Assembly: GCA_021464415.1 (NCBI GenBank)
Contig: CM038468.1
Location: 39,854,969-39,918,968, forward strand
Length of the DNA stretch: 64,000 bases
DNA from: Lonicera japonica
Taxonomy: Eukaryota; Streptophyta; Magnoliopsida; Dipsacales; Caprifoliaceae
Direction of reading: 5' to 3'
A program made the translations under genes and the position numbers. A model generated the notes under the pieces. It was not told where the DNA came from, ran no database searches, and saw only the letters and a list, made by a program, of their open reading frames with translations. This document shows positions 1-11,690 of the stretch, in pieces; within the stretch, counting starts at the first letter, position 1, and the number at the start of each line of letters is the position of its first letter.

Positions 1-1225
1 ATAAAAATGGCTCAATTCAATAGATAACTATTATTAAAATATGTATTTTATATTAAAAATTATTATATTCTATAAAAAAATAAATTAAAAGTGACAAAAC
101 TAATGTGACAGTAAATTTGATGTATATTTTGCACAATATTCAATTTTACATAACCATTTAATATTATTTTATTTTGACAAAAGTAGTGTAGGAGCTTCTC
201 AAGTACTAATCTGGTAAAAAAATTACACACTTTAGATGCAGTGGGAACATTAGTCAAAATCCCATTGATTTAATGAAGTAATTTTGAAGCAAAATTTTCA
301 AATCCAACTAATTAGCAGTAGTAGAATTTTCCATTAACACCGATATTTCTTATTATTGGAGTAGTAAATATACATAATTTCCAAGGGCATTCCCATCACA
401 AAATAATAAATAGTAAATATAATATGTCGTATGTACATATTTTTGAATTTTTATATAAAGATATCAATATCAATGATAACAAATGGTTATTAGGTTCGTA
501 TGATTTTGAATAAAAATTATTAAAAAGTTTGTGTTTGGGATGGGGGGGACAGAGAATGTGGACGGATGTGGGTTGAAGATTATTAAAAATGGGATTAAGT
601 GTTAATAAAATATAAATTAAAAGAATTTAGTGTCAATTTAAAAATTTTAGGGAGTTAAATATAAAAAAATTGAATGCAATTAGTTACGATGTTAGTGTCA
701 GAATTCATTTTGCTTTATTTAATTTACTTCAAAAATTAAATTGAAAACATTAAATCATTAAAATATATATTGCACGTAAGGTCAAATTTTGAGGTTTTTT
801 TTTTATATATATATTTTTCTCTATTTTCTATATGTTTTTTCTCTAGAGAGCGGAGAATTGACGAAGGGTTAATGAAAAAAATTAGAATAATGCATGAGAG
901 AGAGATCATGTGAGATGAGAGATAATGAGAGTTTAATTAGAAAAAAGAGAAAAAGGAGAGAGAGAGAGAGAGAGATGGGAACATGATGGACAAGACCGGA
1001 TATATTGGAAGAAGTTATGAGCACAAGACACGGGTAAAAGGAAAAGAAAAGACACATAGCTTTCTTGGGAATAGATATACATTTAAAAAAAAACATAAAT
1101 TTTATATATGACGTGACATTTGCCTCAGTTGGATTCACTTTTTTTACGCCCATAAGTAAAGTTTAGTCAGTTTTTAAGTATTAAATATAAATTTAACAAT
1201 AATTTACTTAGCTTTTAAGTATTAA
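1..1225. other. AT-rich intergenic sequence, no gene seen
   Basis: Very AT-rich sequence with short poly-A and poly-T runs. A GA/AG-rich stretch with a short (GA)n tract lies at about 945-975. Open frames on either strand are short and match no family I recognise. I see no rRNA, tRNA or conserved domain. Confidence 0.6.
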
Positions 1226-1615
1226 GAGTATCTCTAATAATTTTTTAAAAAATAATTCTACAAAAATAATTTTGTTGATTTATGTTATATTTTGAAGAGT
1301 CATTTTAAAAAATATTTTTAATGAGTTTCAAAAATCTCTTCAAATATAATATTATTTTAATTTTTAATATATTATTATATATTAAATGTTTTACTTTCTA
1401 ACAATGTTATTTTAAATTAATACAAATTTTTATTAATAAAATATTAAAAAAATACGTTTGATGAATTCTTTCATTACTCTTCATATTTGAAGAGCGAAAA
1501 AAACTCTTCAAATAAGAGATTTCATTTTGCTACTTCTGTTGGCGTGAGTTTTGCTAACAAGACTCTTCAATAAATTTACAGTTTAATCATTTGAAGAGTC
1601 TATTTGGATATGCTC
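1226..1615. mobile_element. Tourist/PIF-Harbinger-like MITE (TSD TAA)
   Basis: The ends are inverted: GAGTATCTCTAATA on the left and TTGGATATGCTC on the right, whose reverse complement is GAGCATATCCAA. Both sides are flanked by TAA. The length is 390 bp and nothing coding is seen inside. Internal copies of 'tgaagagt' and 'actcttca' make it partly self-complementary. A three-base TWA target duplication with a G-rich terminus is typical of PIF/Harbinger MITEs; assignment to that superfamily is inference. Confidence 0.65.
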
Positions 1616-1917
1616 TAAATATATATGCTTATATTCAACTCTCAACAATCAAGTAATAAACACTTCACTCGATTATTAAAGACCGGATAAGAGTGAGTGT
1701 TACTAAGTATTATTGTGATTGTAATTATGACTACCTATTTTTGGTAAGCGTGCATGTCCATGAGCAAAGAAGCCGCCTTAAATTTCATCTTCGTTTTCGC
1801 ATACGCCCAACTTTGGTCTCGTAGTTTTGAGATTTTTTTTCTCTCAACACTGATATTCCTTATAAGTCAATGCATGTAGTTGAAAATAATATGAATTTGG
1901 AGATTTCTAAATGAGCA

Positions 1918-2060
1918 ACGCTATATTGATCTATAAATTTCACCATTTATTTTTATCGGGTATGTTATATGAGTTGTATCTTGTGATCAAAACATAAAAA
2001 TAATATGAATTTATTTAATATACCTAATAAAAATAAGTTGTAAAATTTATAAGTAAAAAA
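1918..2060. repeat. Imperfect inverted repeat, possible MITE
   Basis: CTATAAATTTCACCATTTAT near 1931 is matched in inverted orientation by the sequence ending TAAAATTTATAAG near 2054. The borders are not clear, so this could be a degraded foldback MITE or chance AT-rich complementarity. Confidence 0.3.
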
Positions 2061-2327
2061 CGTATTTTTCTTTCTAAATATGGTAATTAAGTTGTCAAAT
2101 TGTTGCTTACTCCATGAACAGACCAGAGAGAATCTAGGTCAACTAACGTATCCAGTAGGCAGGAAAAAATAAATAAATAAAGCGATTTCCGTAATAACGA
2201 CGAATATTTTTTATTTTTTTTGAGCAATTAATAATGACAAACTTTGGGTGGTTATTAAGATATTTGTGGGCCACATTAGATTATACTCAAAATTAATTGC
2301 TTTGAGTCTTGATAGCATTTATCGGAA

Positions 2328-2517
2328 AAAAATTTGATGGGGATAAAATTGGATCGAGGTTATGAAATTTTAATAATAAAATAACATGTGTTTATTTTTA
2401 TTTATTTAAATTAAATAAAAAGATAAAAAATAAATTAATTTTAGATGAAAATAAATACGTGTTATTTTATCATTAGAAATTCTATGAATCTCATTTAATT
2501 TTGTTCTCCATTAAAAA
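2328..2517. mobile_element. Foldback-type MITE (long inverted arms)
   Basis: Two arms of about 65 bp are nearly complementary. The left arm contains TTATGAAATTTTAATAATAA and the right arm contains TTATCATTAGAAATTCTATG. The outer parts GATGGGGATAAAATTGGATC and its diverged inverse also pair. The loop is AT-rich and no coding sequence is present. No clear target duplication was found. Confidence 0.5.
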
Positions 2518-2519
2518 TA

Positions 2520-3795
2520 GACTTGCATTTATGCATAATATTACACGTCAGAGAAAATAACATTACGTGAGCAATGGGGTGTCCTATCCCGCGTTATGAG
2601 CAATTAGCATGCTTGGTCCGCCTATTTTAATACATGATTGAACAGTTGTTTACTTATGACAACACAGGGGACATGGTTGTTTATATAATCGTCAAAGTCC
2701 ATCATTCGGTTATGTTAAAACTAAGTATTGTCCGCACCATTCGGTGTTATTAAATAAAAATTTATAATAAAAAATTGACTCTTAAATTTCATTGGATAAT
2801 TATAATTTTTGAGTTATAAAAATTAGTAATCAAATCAGTAAATAGTATTTTCTTGATTTGTATTATAAAAAATTTATTGTTGGAAATAAAATAAAGCAAA
2901 TTAGCTAGGGGTGTATAACTTTTGTGTGAGAGAAATAGAAAAGGGCAAATTTAAATGAATTCACTAAATCATGCTTTTCACCCTTATTCTCACTACACTA
3001 AAGTTTATAAAAAACTTTCAACTCACTCTTTTGGTGGGGTGAGTTTATTGAAACATGTATGATTCCATAGGAGGAATATTTAATGACAAAAAGCTTTACC
3101 GGTAATTAAAATATTCACATAATTTTTTATTGGCAAAAAAAAATTAATCATTTTTGTGGCCAAAACATATTACGATAAGTAAATGCTCAAATTGCGAGAA
3201 ATTAATATTATGACATTATTTTTAATAACACATATCCACAATAATAATTGTCAAAATGATTTGATAGATGATCCATTCATTGCAAAAAGTTCCACAACCC
3301 TTTTGTTATAATTTAACTTTTATCCGTTAAACAAAATAGTTTCACATGAAAAATGATTATTTCCCTATTACAATAAACTTAGAATTGCATACAATAATCT
3401 GTAAAATGCATGTTGAGAATAAAAAAAAAATATACACTAAAAATTTGTATTTTATTTAAAATTTCAGAATCTTGATTCTTGTATATTTTCATTAATAACG
3501 AGTGACAAAATTAATGAAGAAAAGAAAATGAGTGAATAAAAATAAAAAGGAAAAAATAAATAGAACCAACATTAGGTATAGGTGTAAAACTGTAAAAGTG
3601 ATGGGGTGAGTTTATAGATTAGATTTAAGGTTAAATTGCTAAAATTTAAATTTTAAGTGAGGTGAAAAAATTAATTAAAATGGTGCATTTAAAATCACCC
3701 AATAAAAAATAAAAAGATGTAAAGGTAAAGCCTTTGCCTTTTGAGCCATGTATATAAAATTATAAGTGGGTTAAGTTGTTTTTAAAGAACTATAT
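2520..3795. other. AT-rich intergenic sequence, no gene seen
   Basis: No convincing open frame, RNA gene or repeat boundary is visible. Poly-A tracts and short AT-rich direct repeats are scattered through it. Confidence 0.5.
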
Positions 3796-3799
3796 ATAT

Positions 3800-3923
3800 A
3801 TAGTAGTAGTAGCAATAAATCCCTGTTAAGAATGGTAAATAGAAAAAGGCTACTTTGGTATTCTTGTTTCTAAATGTTATAATAATAATGTTATACCGAT
3901 AAGTATAGTTTTCCTAAAAAGTA

Positions 3924-3963
<40 letters not shown>

Positions 3964-4075
3964 AAAAGAAGAGGAAATTATGACTTTTGCTGAAAGGATG
4001 CATTATTTAGTTTTTTTCTTAGTTTAATAAAATAATAAATCTAAAGAAAGGGTACTTTTTAAATATATATATATA
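3800..4075. repeat. Dispersed duplicate of the 21370-21635 segment
   Basis: The two segments share long near-identical blocks, for example AAGAATGGTAAATAGAAAAA, TTTGGTATTCTTGTTTCTAA and AGTTTTCCTAAAAAGTAATA, and both continue into GAAATTATGACTTTTG. They lie in direct orientation about 17.6 kb apart. A (TA)n(TG)n microsatellite at about 3929-3963 has diverged between copies. The segment is non-coding as far as I can see. Confidence 0.75.
3929..3963. repeat. (TA)n(TG)n microsatellite
   Basis: A run of alternating TA is followed by about twelve TG units. It lies inside the segment duplicated at 21.4 kb, where the corresponding tract is much shorter. Confidence 0.9.
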
Positions 4076-4225
4076 TATAATATATAGTAAGGTATATCCG
4101 TGTTAGTGTCATTCAGTACAGTGAAATAAATAAAATATATATGGCAATAGGATAAAAGAGAATAATGTGTGACCGACCTAAAACGGTACACTTCAATTGG
4201 TCTATTTTGAGCTTATTGGCTATTA

Positions 4226-4458
4226 GGTTGCATTTGACACGTAGGATAAAAGGGTGGGATATAATAATTTTGTCCTATTCTATGTTCGGTGTTTGTTGGG
4301 ATTGAATATTCGGGAAGCTTATTTATCTCACTTAACCTTCTTATCCCACTGAAAGAGGGATTAACAAATCCTACCTAAGAGATGGGATTGTTTTATTCCA
4401 TCAGGATGTGATTAAATAATAATATCCGGCTTTCTAGTCCAACATATCAAACACACCC
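4226..4458. mobile_element. MITE with GGTTGCATTTG / CAAACACACCC ends
   Basis: The left end is GGTTGCATTTGACACGTAGG. The right end, reverse-complemented, is GGGTGTGTTTGATATGTTGG, so the termini are imperfect inverted repeats. TTA flanks the left side and TAT the right. Internal GGATAA and TTATCC motifs resemble the larger elements at 29395-30264 and 52760-53645, which share the same terminal motif and probably belong to the same superfamily. Confidence 0.55.
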
Positions 4459-4459
4459 T

Positions 4460-5345
4460 ATAGTTTAAAGGTTTGGACAACTGAAACTTAGTTCAATCTT
4501 CATGTTGGAAAAACTAAAAACATATCAGATGGCATGTCCGTATTGTTTTTAATTTTTTAAATGCTGTTTGAATCATAATGAAATTTTGTTTCTTCTTGTT
4601 TTAATCTTAGCAAAAAAACCTTTTTTAGCAAATTAAAGTCAAGGCTAGATATGAAAATAATTCAATCTCGTCTAGTAGTATAATCCAAAAATGGTCTAAA
4701 AATTGAATTGACATACCGTGAACACCCTACAAACGACAAACTGAGATGAACAATAATGTATAAACACATAAAGTATATCCTTAAATGTTACTTAATATTT
4801 TTTTTACATAATTATGTAGTCAAGATTGATCTTGATTAGTAGATTTTAATGAATTTTATTAAAATCCGAATGTTTTATTTAAAGTTATGACATTTAAATT
4901 TTATTGGGGTGTGAGACTTTATTGTATATATATATATTAGTAGTGTGAGTGTTTATTTTTAATTTGACATTTTGATGTGTTTGAAAAAGACATCCAAAAG
5001 TATATAATTAAGGCACATCATAGCATACGCATTTTTATCATATTCTTATATTTTTTTAGCAGAAATTTTGTCAAATTTAATGTTTTATAATATAGATTTA
5101 TATGCATTTGTAAGAGAAGGAAAGTACATACGAAAGAAAAGTGAAGGGCGGAAAGGAAGGAAGGACTTGAAAATGAGGAAAAGTAGATTTCCAAGTTTGG
5201 ATGGAGAATTCTTTCGTACCAACTTTCCTGCTTTTGAAATGACTCGTGAAAAAGAGGAAAAGCAAACGTCTTGATTGTTTTCATTTATTGACCTAAGAGT
5301 CTTTGTTTATATGAATATTAGTACAGGCCTTATTTATTATGCATA
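4460..5345. other. AT-rich intergenic sequence, no gene seen
   Basis: There are short open frames on both strands around 5018-5284, but they overlap each other antisense and show no domain. No RNA gene or clear transposon border was seen. Confidence 0.5.
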
Positions 5346-5348
5346 CAA

Positions 5349-6312
5349 CAGGGGTGTTCGTTCAAAAATGGACGAACCGGACCATAAATTCGGTCCGGTC
5401 CGGTCTATTAACAATTCGGTCCGGTCTTCGGTCTCAATGAATGTCGGTCGGAATCGGACCGGACCGGTATTATTTATATATTTAAATATATATTAATAAT
5501 ATATAATTTTAATTGCTCTGACTTTGAGACAATAACAGTTCCTCTCCCTCTCCCTCTAAGTGTGTTTCCCTCTCTCCCGTCGCCGATCCTCTCCTTCTCC
5601 CTCATATTGAAACCCTTCTCTCTCTCTCCCTTCGCCGCTCCTCTCCCTATATGATCTCTCTTTCTCCCGTCGCCGCTCGTCTCCCTCTCCCTCATTCCCC
5701 CCTCTCTCTCTCCCAATTTCTAAAATCGCCTGGCGTCCATACACACAAATCCCCGCTCCCACATCCCGCCGATCCCGTGCCCGACTGTATTTTTTAATAC
5801 AAACTCTTGTAATCTTCTAATATATTTGAGATTTGTGAAAAAAAATCGAATCATATTTTTTATTTAGTTTCAGTTAGTGAAATTATAGCATGTTATATTT
5901 GTTCTAAAATTCCTATACATCCAATGTATAGTTTACATTGTGCCGAACTGTAAAAGAAAATTTTGCAAAACAGATTAATACAAAAAAGAAAAAAAAATTG
6001 AATCATCAGTTAATATTCCCCAAAATTAAACAAAATCAGTACCACCAACAGATTATAAAGAGACCAGCGGAAATAAACTGGTCCACAAGACGGCAGTATA
6101 TTATTATAGAACATATAAATACCACATAATTGCTTTCTTTCTTATTTTTTAATACAAGTTTTTGAAATGATTTAAAAAAAATCTTGGGCCGAAAAAACAA
6201 AGCACAGACCGAATCGAAACCGGACCGGTCTGGTCTGGTCCGGTCTTATCGGTTCCGGTCTTCAGGAATTCCGGTCCGGTCCGGTCCTGTGCTATTCGGT
6301 CCGGTCAACAGA
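5349..6312. mobile_element. Non-autonomous hAT-like element rich in GGTCCGGTC motifs
   Basis: The left end reads CAGGGGTGTTCG, a typical hAT-type terminus. Clusters of GGTCCGG and CCGGACC, which are palindromic with each other, sit at both sides (about 5380-5470 and 6205-6305). This is the usual layout of subterminal transposase-binding repeats in plant hAT elements. Between them lie a CT-rich tract (about 5530-5760) and AT-rich filler. I cannot find a matching right terminus CGAACACCCCTG, so the right end may be lost. No transposase is visible. Partial sequences of similar style occur at 22058-22200 and 24100-24235. Confidence 0.5.
5530..5760. repeat. CT-rich low-complexity tract
   Basis: Repeated CTCTCCCTCTCCCTC and CTCCCGTCGCCGCTC-like units make a polypyrimidine tract. 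It generates overlapping Arg/Glu-rich minus-strand frames that are composition artefacts. Confidence 0.75.
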
Positions 6313-6397
6313 ACTTACAACACGTAAACCAATAAAATTAACAATTAATGAATAATTATTATTTCTCTGGTAGAATATTTATATGATATCAATATTT

Positions 6398-6560
6398 ACA
6401 TAACTGTATTTTTTAATACAAAAAAGAAAAAAAAATTCTAGTAATATACATTCACATAACTGTATTTTTTAATACAAAAAAGAAAAAAATTTTGGTAAAA
6501 TATACATCCACATAACTGCATTTTTAATACAAAAATGTAAAAAAATATTGAAAAATTATA
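6398..6560. repeat. 56-bp tandem repeat, three units
   Basis: The motif ACATAACTGTATTTTTTAAT begins at 6398 and 6454, and a slightly changed version begins at 6510, giving a period of 56 bp. Related fragments with TTTTTAATACAA occur at about 5788, 5968 and 6148, so the unit is also scattered through the preceding hAT-like element. Confidence 0.8.
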
Positions 6561-6599
6561 ACAGTTGAGACAATATTTGTAGTTCTAGTAATAGCTTTT

Positions 6600-8841
6600 G
6601 GTGGTAGAAAAATGTTGATCCGGTCAGAACTTGTACATCTTTAGAGTACTAAATACAACTGAACATGACCAAAAATAGGTGTTCGTAAATCGAGGCTAAC
6701 AAATTTAACGAACTGGCCTTAAGATTGGTTGATGGTCATAGCATAAACTAATCGAACTGGAAACTGACGCTGAGTATATTTGATAGGCAATTCCGAAGAT
6801 GATGGAGTTAAAAAAAATTATAGGGATGAAAGCCAAGTTGCCAATCCTATCTCTAGTAAGAATTTTTACTTCAATTCAAAAGTACTACAATTTTTAGCAA
6901 TCAATCTCCATCGGTGTGATACTTCATAATAACATTATCGGGCAACATACTTTAAGGTTAAGCTAAAAAGAAAGTAACCCCATTGGATTAAGAGAGTTAA
7001 GAAACTCATAATGATAGTGATTGGTAATAGAACTTTCAAATCCCTCATCTTTGCACATTTTGTCAGCAACAAAATATATATGTAAAAGTCTCCTCGGGGA
7101 AAACATCTAATGCTTTTGTATTAATATCATTAACATCGTCATTTCTTGCAAACATTATAGTTCTATCATTTAGATGTGTCGGTGTAATCGTACTTGCATC
7201 ACCAATATGTGGATATATAGTAGATATTAAATTAAGTAGACTTGGGACGCATTTTGATTGTTGTTGGATGTTATATAATCTCGTCTGAGTTGGTCCCAAT
7301 CTAAAAGGAACAACGTATAGTTAAGTAAAAATAATAAAAATCTATATATAATGCAAATATAACTTGAGAAAAGTTAAGGTACCTCCATTAAGTAATCAGC
7401 CCAAATAGTTTGTCCAGGTTTTATTACATATAGAACCATGTTCTTTGTCAACCCTAGAACAGTCACTTGACACCATAATACAGACCGTTTAAGTGAGGTT
7501 GACACAATTTGCTCACGAATTCCTTTTGGAACAATGGGCAAAGTTTTTCTAAAATCCCCACCAAAAACAACTATAATGCCCCCACAAGGCTTTTGATTGC
7601 CACAAATATCTTGTAATTATCGATCTATAGCTTTAACATAATACTTATGTTGCCTAGGCACTTCGTCCTAAATAATCAATTTGGTTTGTTTAAACCATTT
7701 GGCATGCTATGATTGCTTATTAAAACTACATGTCGAATTTTGAAGGACATCCAGTGGGATCTTGAATGTAGAATGAGCAGTCCGTGCTCCTACCAACAAC
7801 AATGATGCAATACTAGACAAAGTAACTGTTAGCACGTTATGATCTAAACTTCTGCACTTTGTGGAAATTGTATTATATAAAAAAGTCTTTCTAGTACCTG
7901 CCTTCCTATTCAAGAAAAAATTGTCCGTTCGTTATGAAAAGCAAATGAAAGGATTGCATCACAAGCAATTCACTGACCACCATTGAGTTTGTCAACATTA
8001 ATCTCGACATTTACCTGAATAGCATCCGTATGTAGTTGTATGTGTTCAAAAATGAGTATGTTACCCATTATTGTACTCTAGGATCTATTTGATATGGACA
8101 TCGATAGGCAGTCTTTTAAGGATATTTGATTGCTACAAATATCTTGTAATGATTGATCTATAGCCTTAACATAATACTTATGTTGCCTAGGCACCTCGTC
8201 CCAAATAATCAGTTTGGTTTGTTTCAACCATCCGGCATGTTGTGATTGCTTACTAAAACTACATGTCGAATTTTGAAGGACATCTAGTGGGATTTTGAAT
8301 GTAAAATGATCCGTCCGTCCTCCTACCAACAACAATGATACAATACCGGACGAAGTAACTGTTAGCACATTATGACCAAAACTTCTGCAATTTGTGGAAA
8401 GTGTATTATATAAAAAAGTCTTTATAATGCCCGCCCTATAGCTCCTATTCAAGAAAAAAAATTGTCCGTTCATTATGAAAAGCAAATGAAATGATTGCAT
8501 CATAAGCAGTTCACTGACCACCATTGAGTTTATCAACATTAATGTCGATATTTACCTTAATAGCATTCGTATGTCGTTGCATGTGTTTGAAAATGAGTAT
8601 GTCACTCATTATTGTACTCTAGGATCCATTTGACATGGGCATCGGTGGGTAGTCTTTTATGGACTTTCTTGATTCCTTGAGTAATTAATTGAGGAGATAC
8701 AACCCATAATCTTCAATTTGCATATCAAATGGGTCAGAATTTTTGTATACAGTACGTATCTTTTATGGAAGAACCTTATAAATTAAACATGCATCCAAAA
8801 TTGATTCCATAAAACTTTTGGTTTCTTTGGAGAACATTATG
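6600..8841 (-). pseudogene. PIF1-like helicase domain of Helitron (degraded)
   Basis: Reading right to left, the translated pieces follow the plant Helitron PIF1 helicase. First comes a degraded Walker A segment ending KTFLYNT, then [32 protein letters not shown] and a Walker B-like LIIWDE (8078-8539). These are followed by a second copy of the Walker A segment, [19 protein letters not shown] (about 7510-7560), LNDRTIMFARNDDVNDIN (around 7063-7299) and a C-terminal [18 protein letters not shown] with TINQS near 6600-6800. Helicase activity would have supported strand unwinding in transposition. The Walker A lysine survives, but the GxGKT glycine pattern is altered to AGTRKT or AGIIKT, and many stops and frameshifts are present. 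No start codon applies because the domain was the C-terminal part of a larger protein. Confidence 0.8.
7611..8660 (-). repeat. ~530-bp tandem duplication inside the helicase
   Basis: The block beginning at TTGTAATTATCGATCTATAG (7611) recurs at about 8143 as TTGTAATGATTGATCTATAG and stays alignable for about 500 bp. Both copies contain TGTTGCCTAGGCAC, ACTACATGTCGAATTTTGAA and TTGTATTATATAAAAAAGTC. The Walker A part of the helicase is therefore present twice in direct orientation. Confidence 0.85.
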
Positions 8842-8983
8842 TGTAGACACCCCGATCCATGACCCCCGCAAGAACCCTAACGACCTTCGAGAACTACTGT
8901 TTTTGGAGTCCGGGACCCATCCGAGCACCCGAAACTACCCCGAAAGGGTTTGTTGGCCAACAAACCTGTTTTTAAGTGGGATT

Positions 8984-9230
8984 GTCGCACGACATACTGG
9001 TATGTCGCGCGACAATCACTCTTATGTCGCGCGACAAACCCCTCTGCACCCGACCAACCATTTTCTGACACATCACAGTGTCAGAACCCATCACTTCAGC
9101 CGTTTGTCGCGCGACATACAGGTATGTCGCGCGACAAACAGGTATAGTGAAATGGATTGTCGCGCGACAAAGAGAAATGTCGCGCGACACTTGCCCTTTC
9201 TGGGGGAATGTCGCGCGACAATCCTCTCCG
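8984..9230. promoter_or_regulatory. Cluster of eight TGTCGCGCGACA palindromes upstream of a TATA box
   Basis: Eight copies of the 12-bp palindrome TGTCGCGCGACA occur; the first has a single change, GTCGCACGAC. They have irregular spacing and sit just upstream of GTATAAATAGG. A different palindrome, near TCTGACACATCACAGTGTCA, interrupts the cluster. The symmetric site, repetition and position in U3 suggest binding sites for a dimeric regulator; this is inference. The same motif read in several frames makes spurious repeats of CRAT, SRD and VARQ. Confidence 0.7.
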
Positions 9231-9576
9231 AGCAGTATAAATAGGCCAACACCCCCAAGGGTCTAGACGGCAACTTCTCGCCACAATTTCTATACTAAAA
9301 TTCCTTATTCTCTCTCATATTTTTTAATCTTTAAGCCTTCTCCGGAAGCATCTGCAATAACATTTATTGCTGCAAGAATCTCGGATCTAATCTTGGCACC
9401 CAGAGTGCCACCTTCTAGAGTCAGACCGCTGGAAATATTTCTAAGAGGAAAAGCTAATATTCGCCGGAGGTCTTCTTTGCCGTATTATATTTTCTCTCTC
9501 TTATTCTTATATATATCGTCGGGAAGGTAACTAAAGTCTCTTCTAGTAATTAAATAAGATATTTGTATATTAGTTT

Positions 9577-11130
9577 TGTTGACCTAGAAGGTCTTAATCT
9601 TATTTTGATAATAACAATAATTTAATCATGTGTAATTTAACATGTTCTTGATTTAAGATTATAGATTTCTTATTTGAAAAATCAAGAATAGCATGATTGC
9701 TCAAAGGAAGCATGACAAGGATCAATGGAATCAATATTCGATCAAGTCAACGTAGCATTGGACTAGCAAGAGAACAACCTTATCACTCACATGCTAGCAA
9801 TACAAATCCATGGAGCACAAAGATCAAGAATCATATGCAAAAGCTTCAAGTGAAGAATCAATTTGAAGAAACAAATCGAAGCATTCGAAGACTCATATAT
9901 TCGGTAATTGAGTGTTTGCTTAGGATTAATGTAAAGTTTCTTAATTGATTGATTATATAGCTCAAACATGAACTTGCATCATTATTAGATTGATCATAAC
10001 GAAGTTTGAATCAAAATCATTTCAAAACATCATTCTTGCAAAAACCGGTTTTGAAATAAATTCACTATAAATTCATATGAATGAATTTTGATACAAAAAC
10101 ATATTTGGGAGTCTTAGAAACTTATTTGGAACACTCCCCAAGCATTAGAATCAATTTTGGAGTCATATTGCAAAAGTTGGAAAAATTGCACAAAACCTCC
10201 ACCCACCAGAAGCATGTAGTCGACTACATGATTAATGGGTGAGTAGACTACATCACTGTTGAAGGCCATGTAGTCGACTACATGGGCATCAGTGTAGTCG
10301 ACTACACTGCCAAAATATAGCCGTTGGAGAGTTGGTATATGTCTTGTTTTGCCCCACAACTTCTTGTAACCACTTCAAACGGCTATATCACTTTTGGCAC
10401 TATAAATATGACTTCCAAGACTCATTCTTAACAACTTGAATCACTCATATACTCTCTACTTCATCTATCTTCATTATTCAAAGATTCAAGAAATTGTTTT
10501 TGATCAATCATCTTTTATTTGAGCTATATCATACTGATCATTCAAGATAACTCTAGTGTGAGCTTAAATTGTATTCTACAAACACTTTAGAGAGTTATTG
10601 TAAATTGGTGTGAATCACCAAACAATTATATTTCATTGTGAGAGGTAAATCTCATAGGAAAAACAAGAAGGAAAATTCTTGTTTAGTTTTTGTGAAAGGT
10701 AAATTTCACAAGGTTAGCAAGAGAGAGATTCTTGTGAGAATATTGTGGTCAAGCAATATTTGTAAAGAGTGTAGTGAGACAACAACACTTGTAGTGGTTT
10801 GATCTTCACCCTGAAGGAGATTGGAATTAGTGGAAATTCTCGGGGAACTAACCGAGCGCGGATTATGGTTTGGTAAACCAAAACCGTGTGGACAAAACGT
10901 CTTGGACTTCAAATCGGTTCAATCTTTCTAACTCAATCTCATTATTTACTTGCTACATTATTGTTTGCTTGAGATTGTTTATTTGCTTGATTGCTTATTT
11001 GATTGCATTCCTTGATAATTTGTTTAGCAAATTTGTTTTACTTAAACGTTTTTCGAAAAGTTTTTTAAATTCCGCATTAAAGTTTTTAAACCCTATTCAC
11101 CCCCCCTCTAGGGTTGAAATCCGACCAACA
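9577..11130 (+). mobile_element. Solo LTR, family gamma (TSD AGTTT), nested in alpha LTR
   Basis: The LTR begins TGTTGACCTAGAAGG and ends GTTGAAATCCGACCAACA. Exact AGTTT duplications lie at 9572-9576 and 11131-11135. It contains a palindrome cluster (10213-10308), a TATA box CTATAAATA (about 10400) and a C-rich ACCCCCCCTCT stretch near the 3' end. The ends and the C-rich tail resemble Sirevirus-type Ty1/copia LTRs; that assignment is from memory of the family and not tested. No internal region is present. A truncated relative lies at about 19250-20146. Confidence 0.85.
10213..10308. promoter_or_regulatory. Cluster of TGTAGTCGACTACA palindromes in gamma LTR
   Basis: Perfect palindromes CATGTAGTCGACTACATG occur at 10213-10230 and 10267-10284, and AGTGTAGTCGACTACACT at 10291-10308. 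A degenerate copy, GAGTAGACTACAT, lies near 10241. The TATA box follows about 90 bp downstream. The arrangement mirrors the alpha LTR although the palindrome sequence is unrelated. Confidence 0.75.
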
Positions 11131-11690
11131 AGTTTTATTGTAGACTTGTTTAAAACTCGACTTTTCTAACGGGGCGTTGCCCCGCACCCCGCGACCTGAC
11201 CGGGCAGGTCGATCCCCGTCCTAGTAAGCGAAGTGACAACATAGTTGTGGTAGATTCCTAACGCGCTCGAAAAACAGGTTTTCATTAGTTATTTCCAGAA
11301 AGCAGTAGAATATCAGTAAAAGCATCAAAGTTTTCTAACATAGAATAAACATATAAGACCACTAGAGACCGAAAGGGCAGAATGGGTGCTTAACACCTTC
11401 CCAGACCGTAATATAGTTCCCGAACCCTATAGAATCCCGGTTTCGTAGACAAACGTGTAAAGAAAGGCTTATCTGTAGCCTTCCTTCTTACACAATCATT
11501 TTGTCCGTTTTCTCGTAAAACGTACTGGCAACTCTGAACAAACCCTCTTGCATCTAGAAATAGGATAGAGGGACTCCCGATATGAATTATCAACACATAG
11601 AAGCAAATGGAACAACGGAATCCTTTCCGATGTTTCAGACGCCCACCAATGGGAACGAGAACCTGGGGGTCGCATTTGCGGATTCTCACA

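Larger units (their letters stand above)
8842..11690 (+). mobile_element. Solo LTR, family alpha, with a nested LTR (TSD TTATG)
   Basis: The element starts TGTAGACACCCCGATCC and ends GCGGATTCTCACA. It is flanked by exact TTATG at 8837-8841 and 11691-11695. Without the nested insertion at 9577-11130 it is about 1.3 kb. A palindrome cluster (8984-9230) is followed by a TATA box, GTATAAATAGG (about 9235), and a pyrimidine-rich leader. No coding domain, primer-binding site or second LTR is seen, so it is a solo LTR. The 3' part contains GAAAGGGCAGAATGGGTGC and TTAACACCTTC, shared with family beta (12017-14058, 38304-39599). I infer a Ty3/gypsy origin with modest confidence. A second copy lies inverted at 49856-51387. 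Confidence 0.85.

Noticed and set aside
5474..5762. Arg/Glu-rich minus-strand frames
   Set aside because: They derive from a CT-rich low-complexity tract and overlap each other in two frames.
8984..9230. Regularly repeated palindromes as a possible CRISPR array
   Set aside because: The repeats are only 12 bp, spacing is irregular, they lie in an LTR of a plant genome and no cas genes exist.
8877..9284. Seven overlapping open frames on both strands with repeated CRAT, SRD and VARQ residues
   Set aside because: They are translations of the TGTCGCGCGACA palindrome read in different frames and strands; symmetry gives open frames on both sides.
10114..10359. Frame with repeated VVDYM residues
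   Set aside because: Artefact of the TGTAGTCGACTACA palindromes in the gamma LTR.
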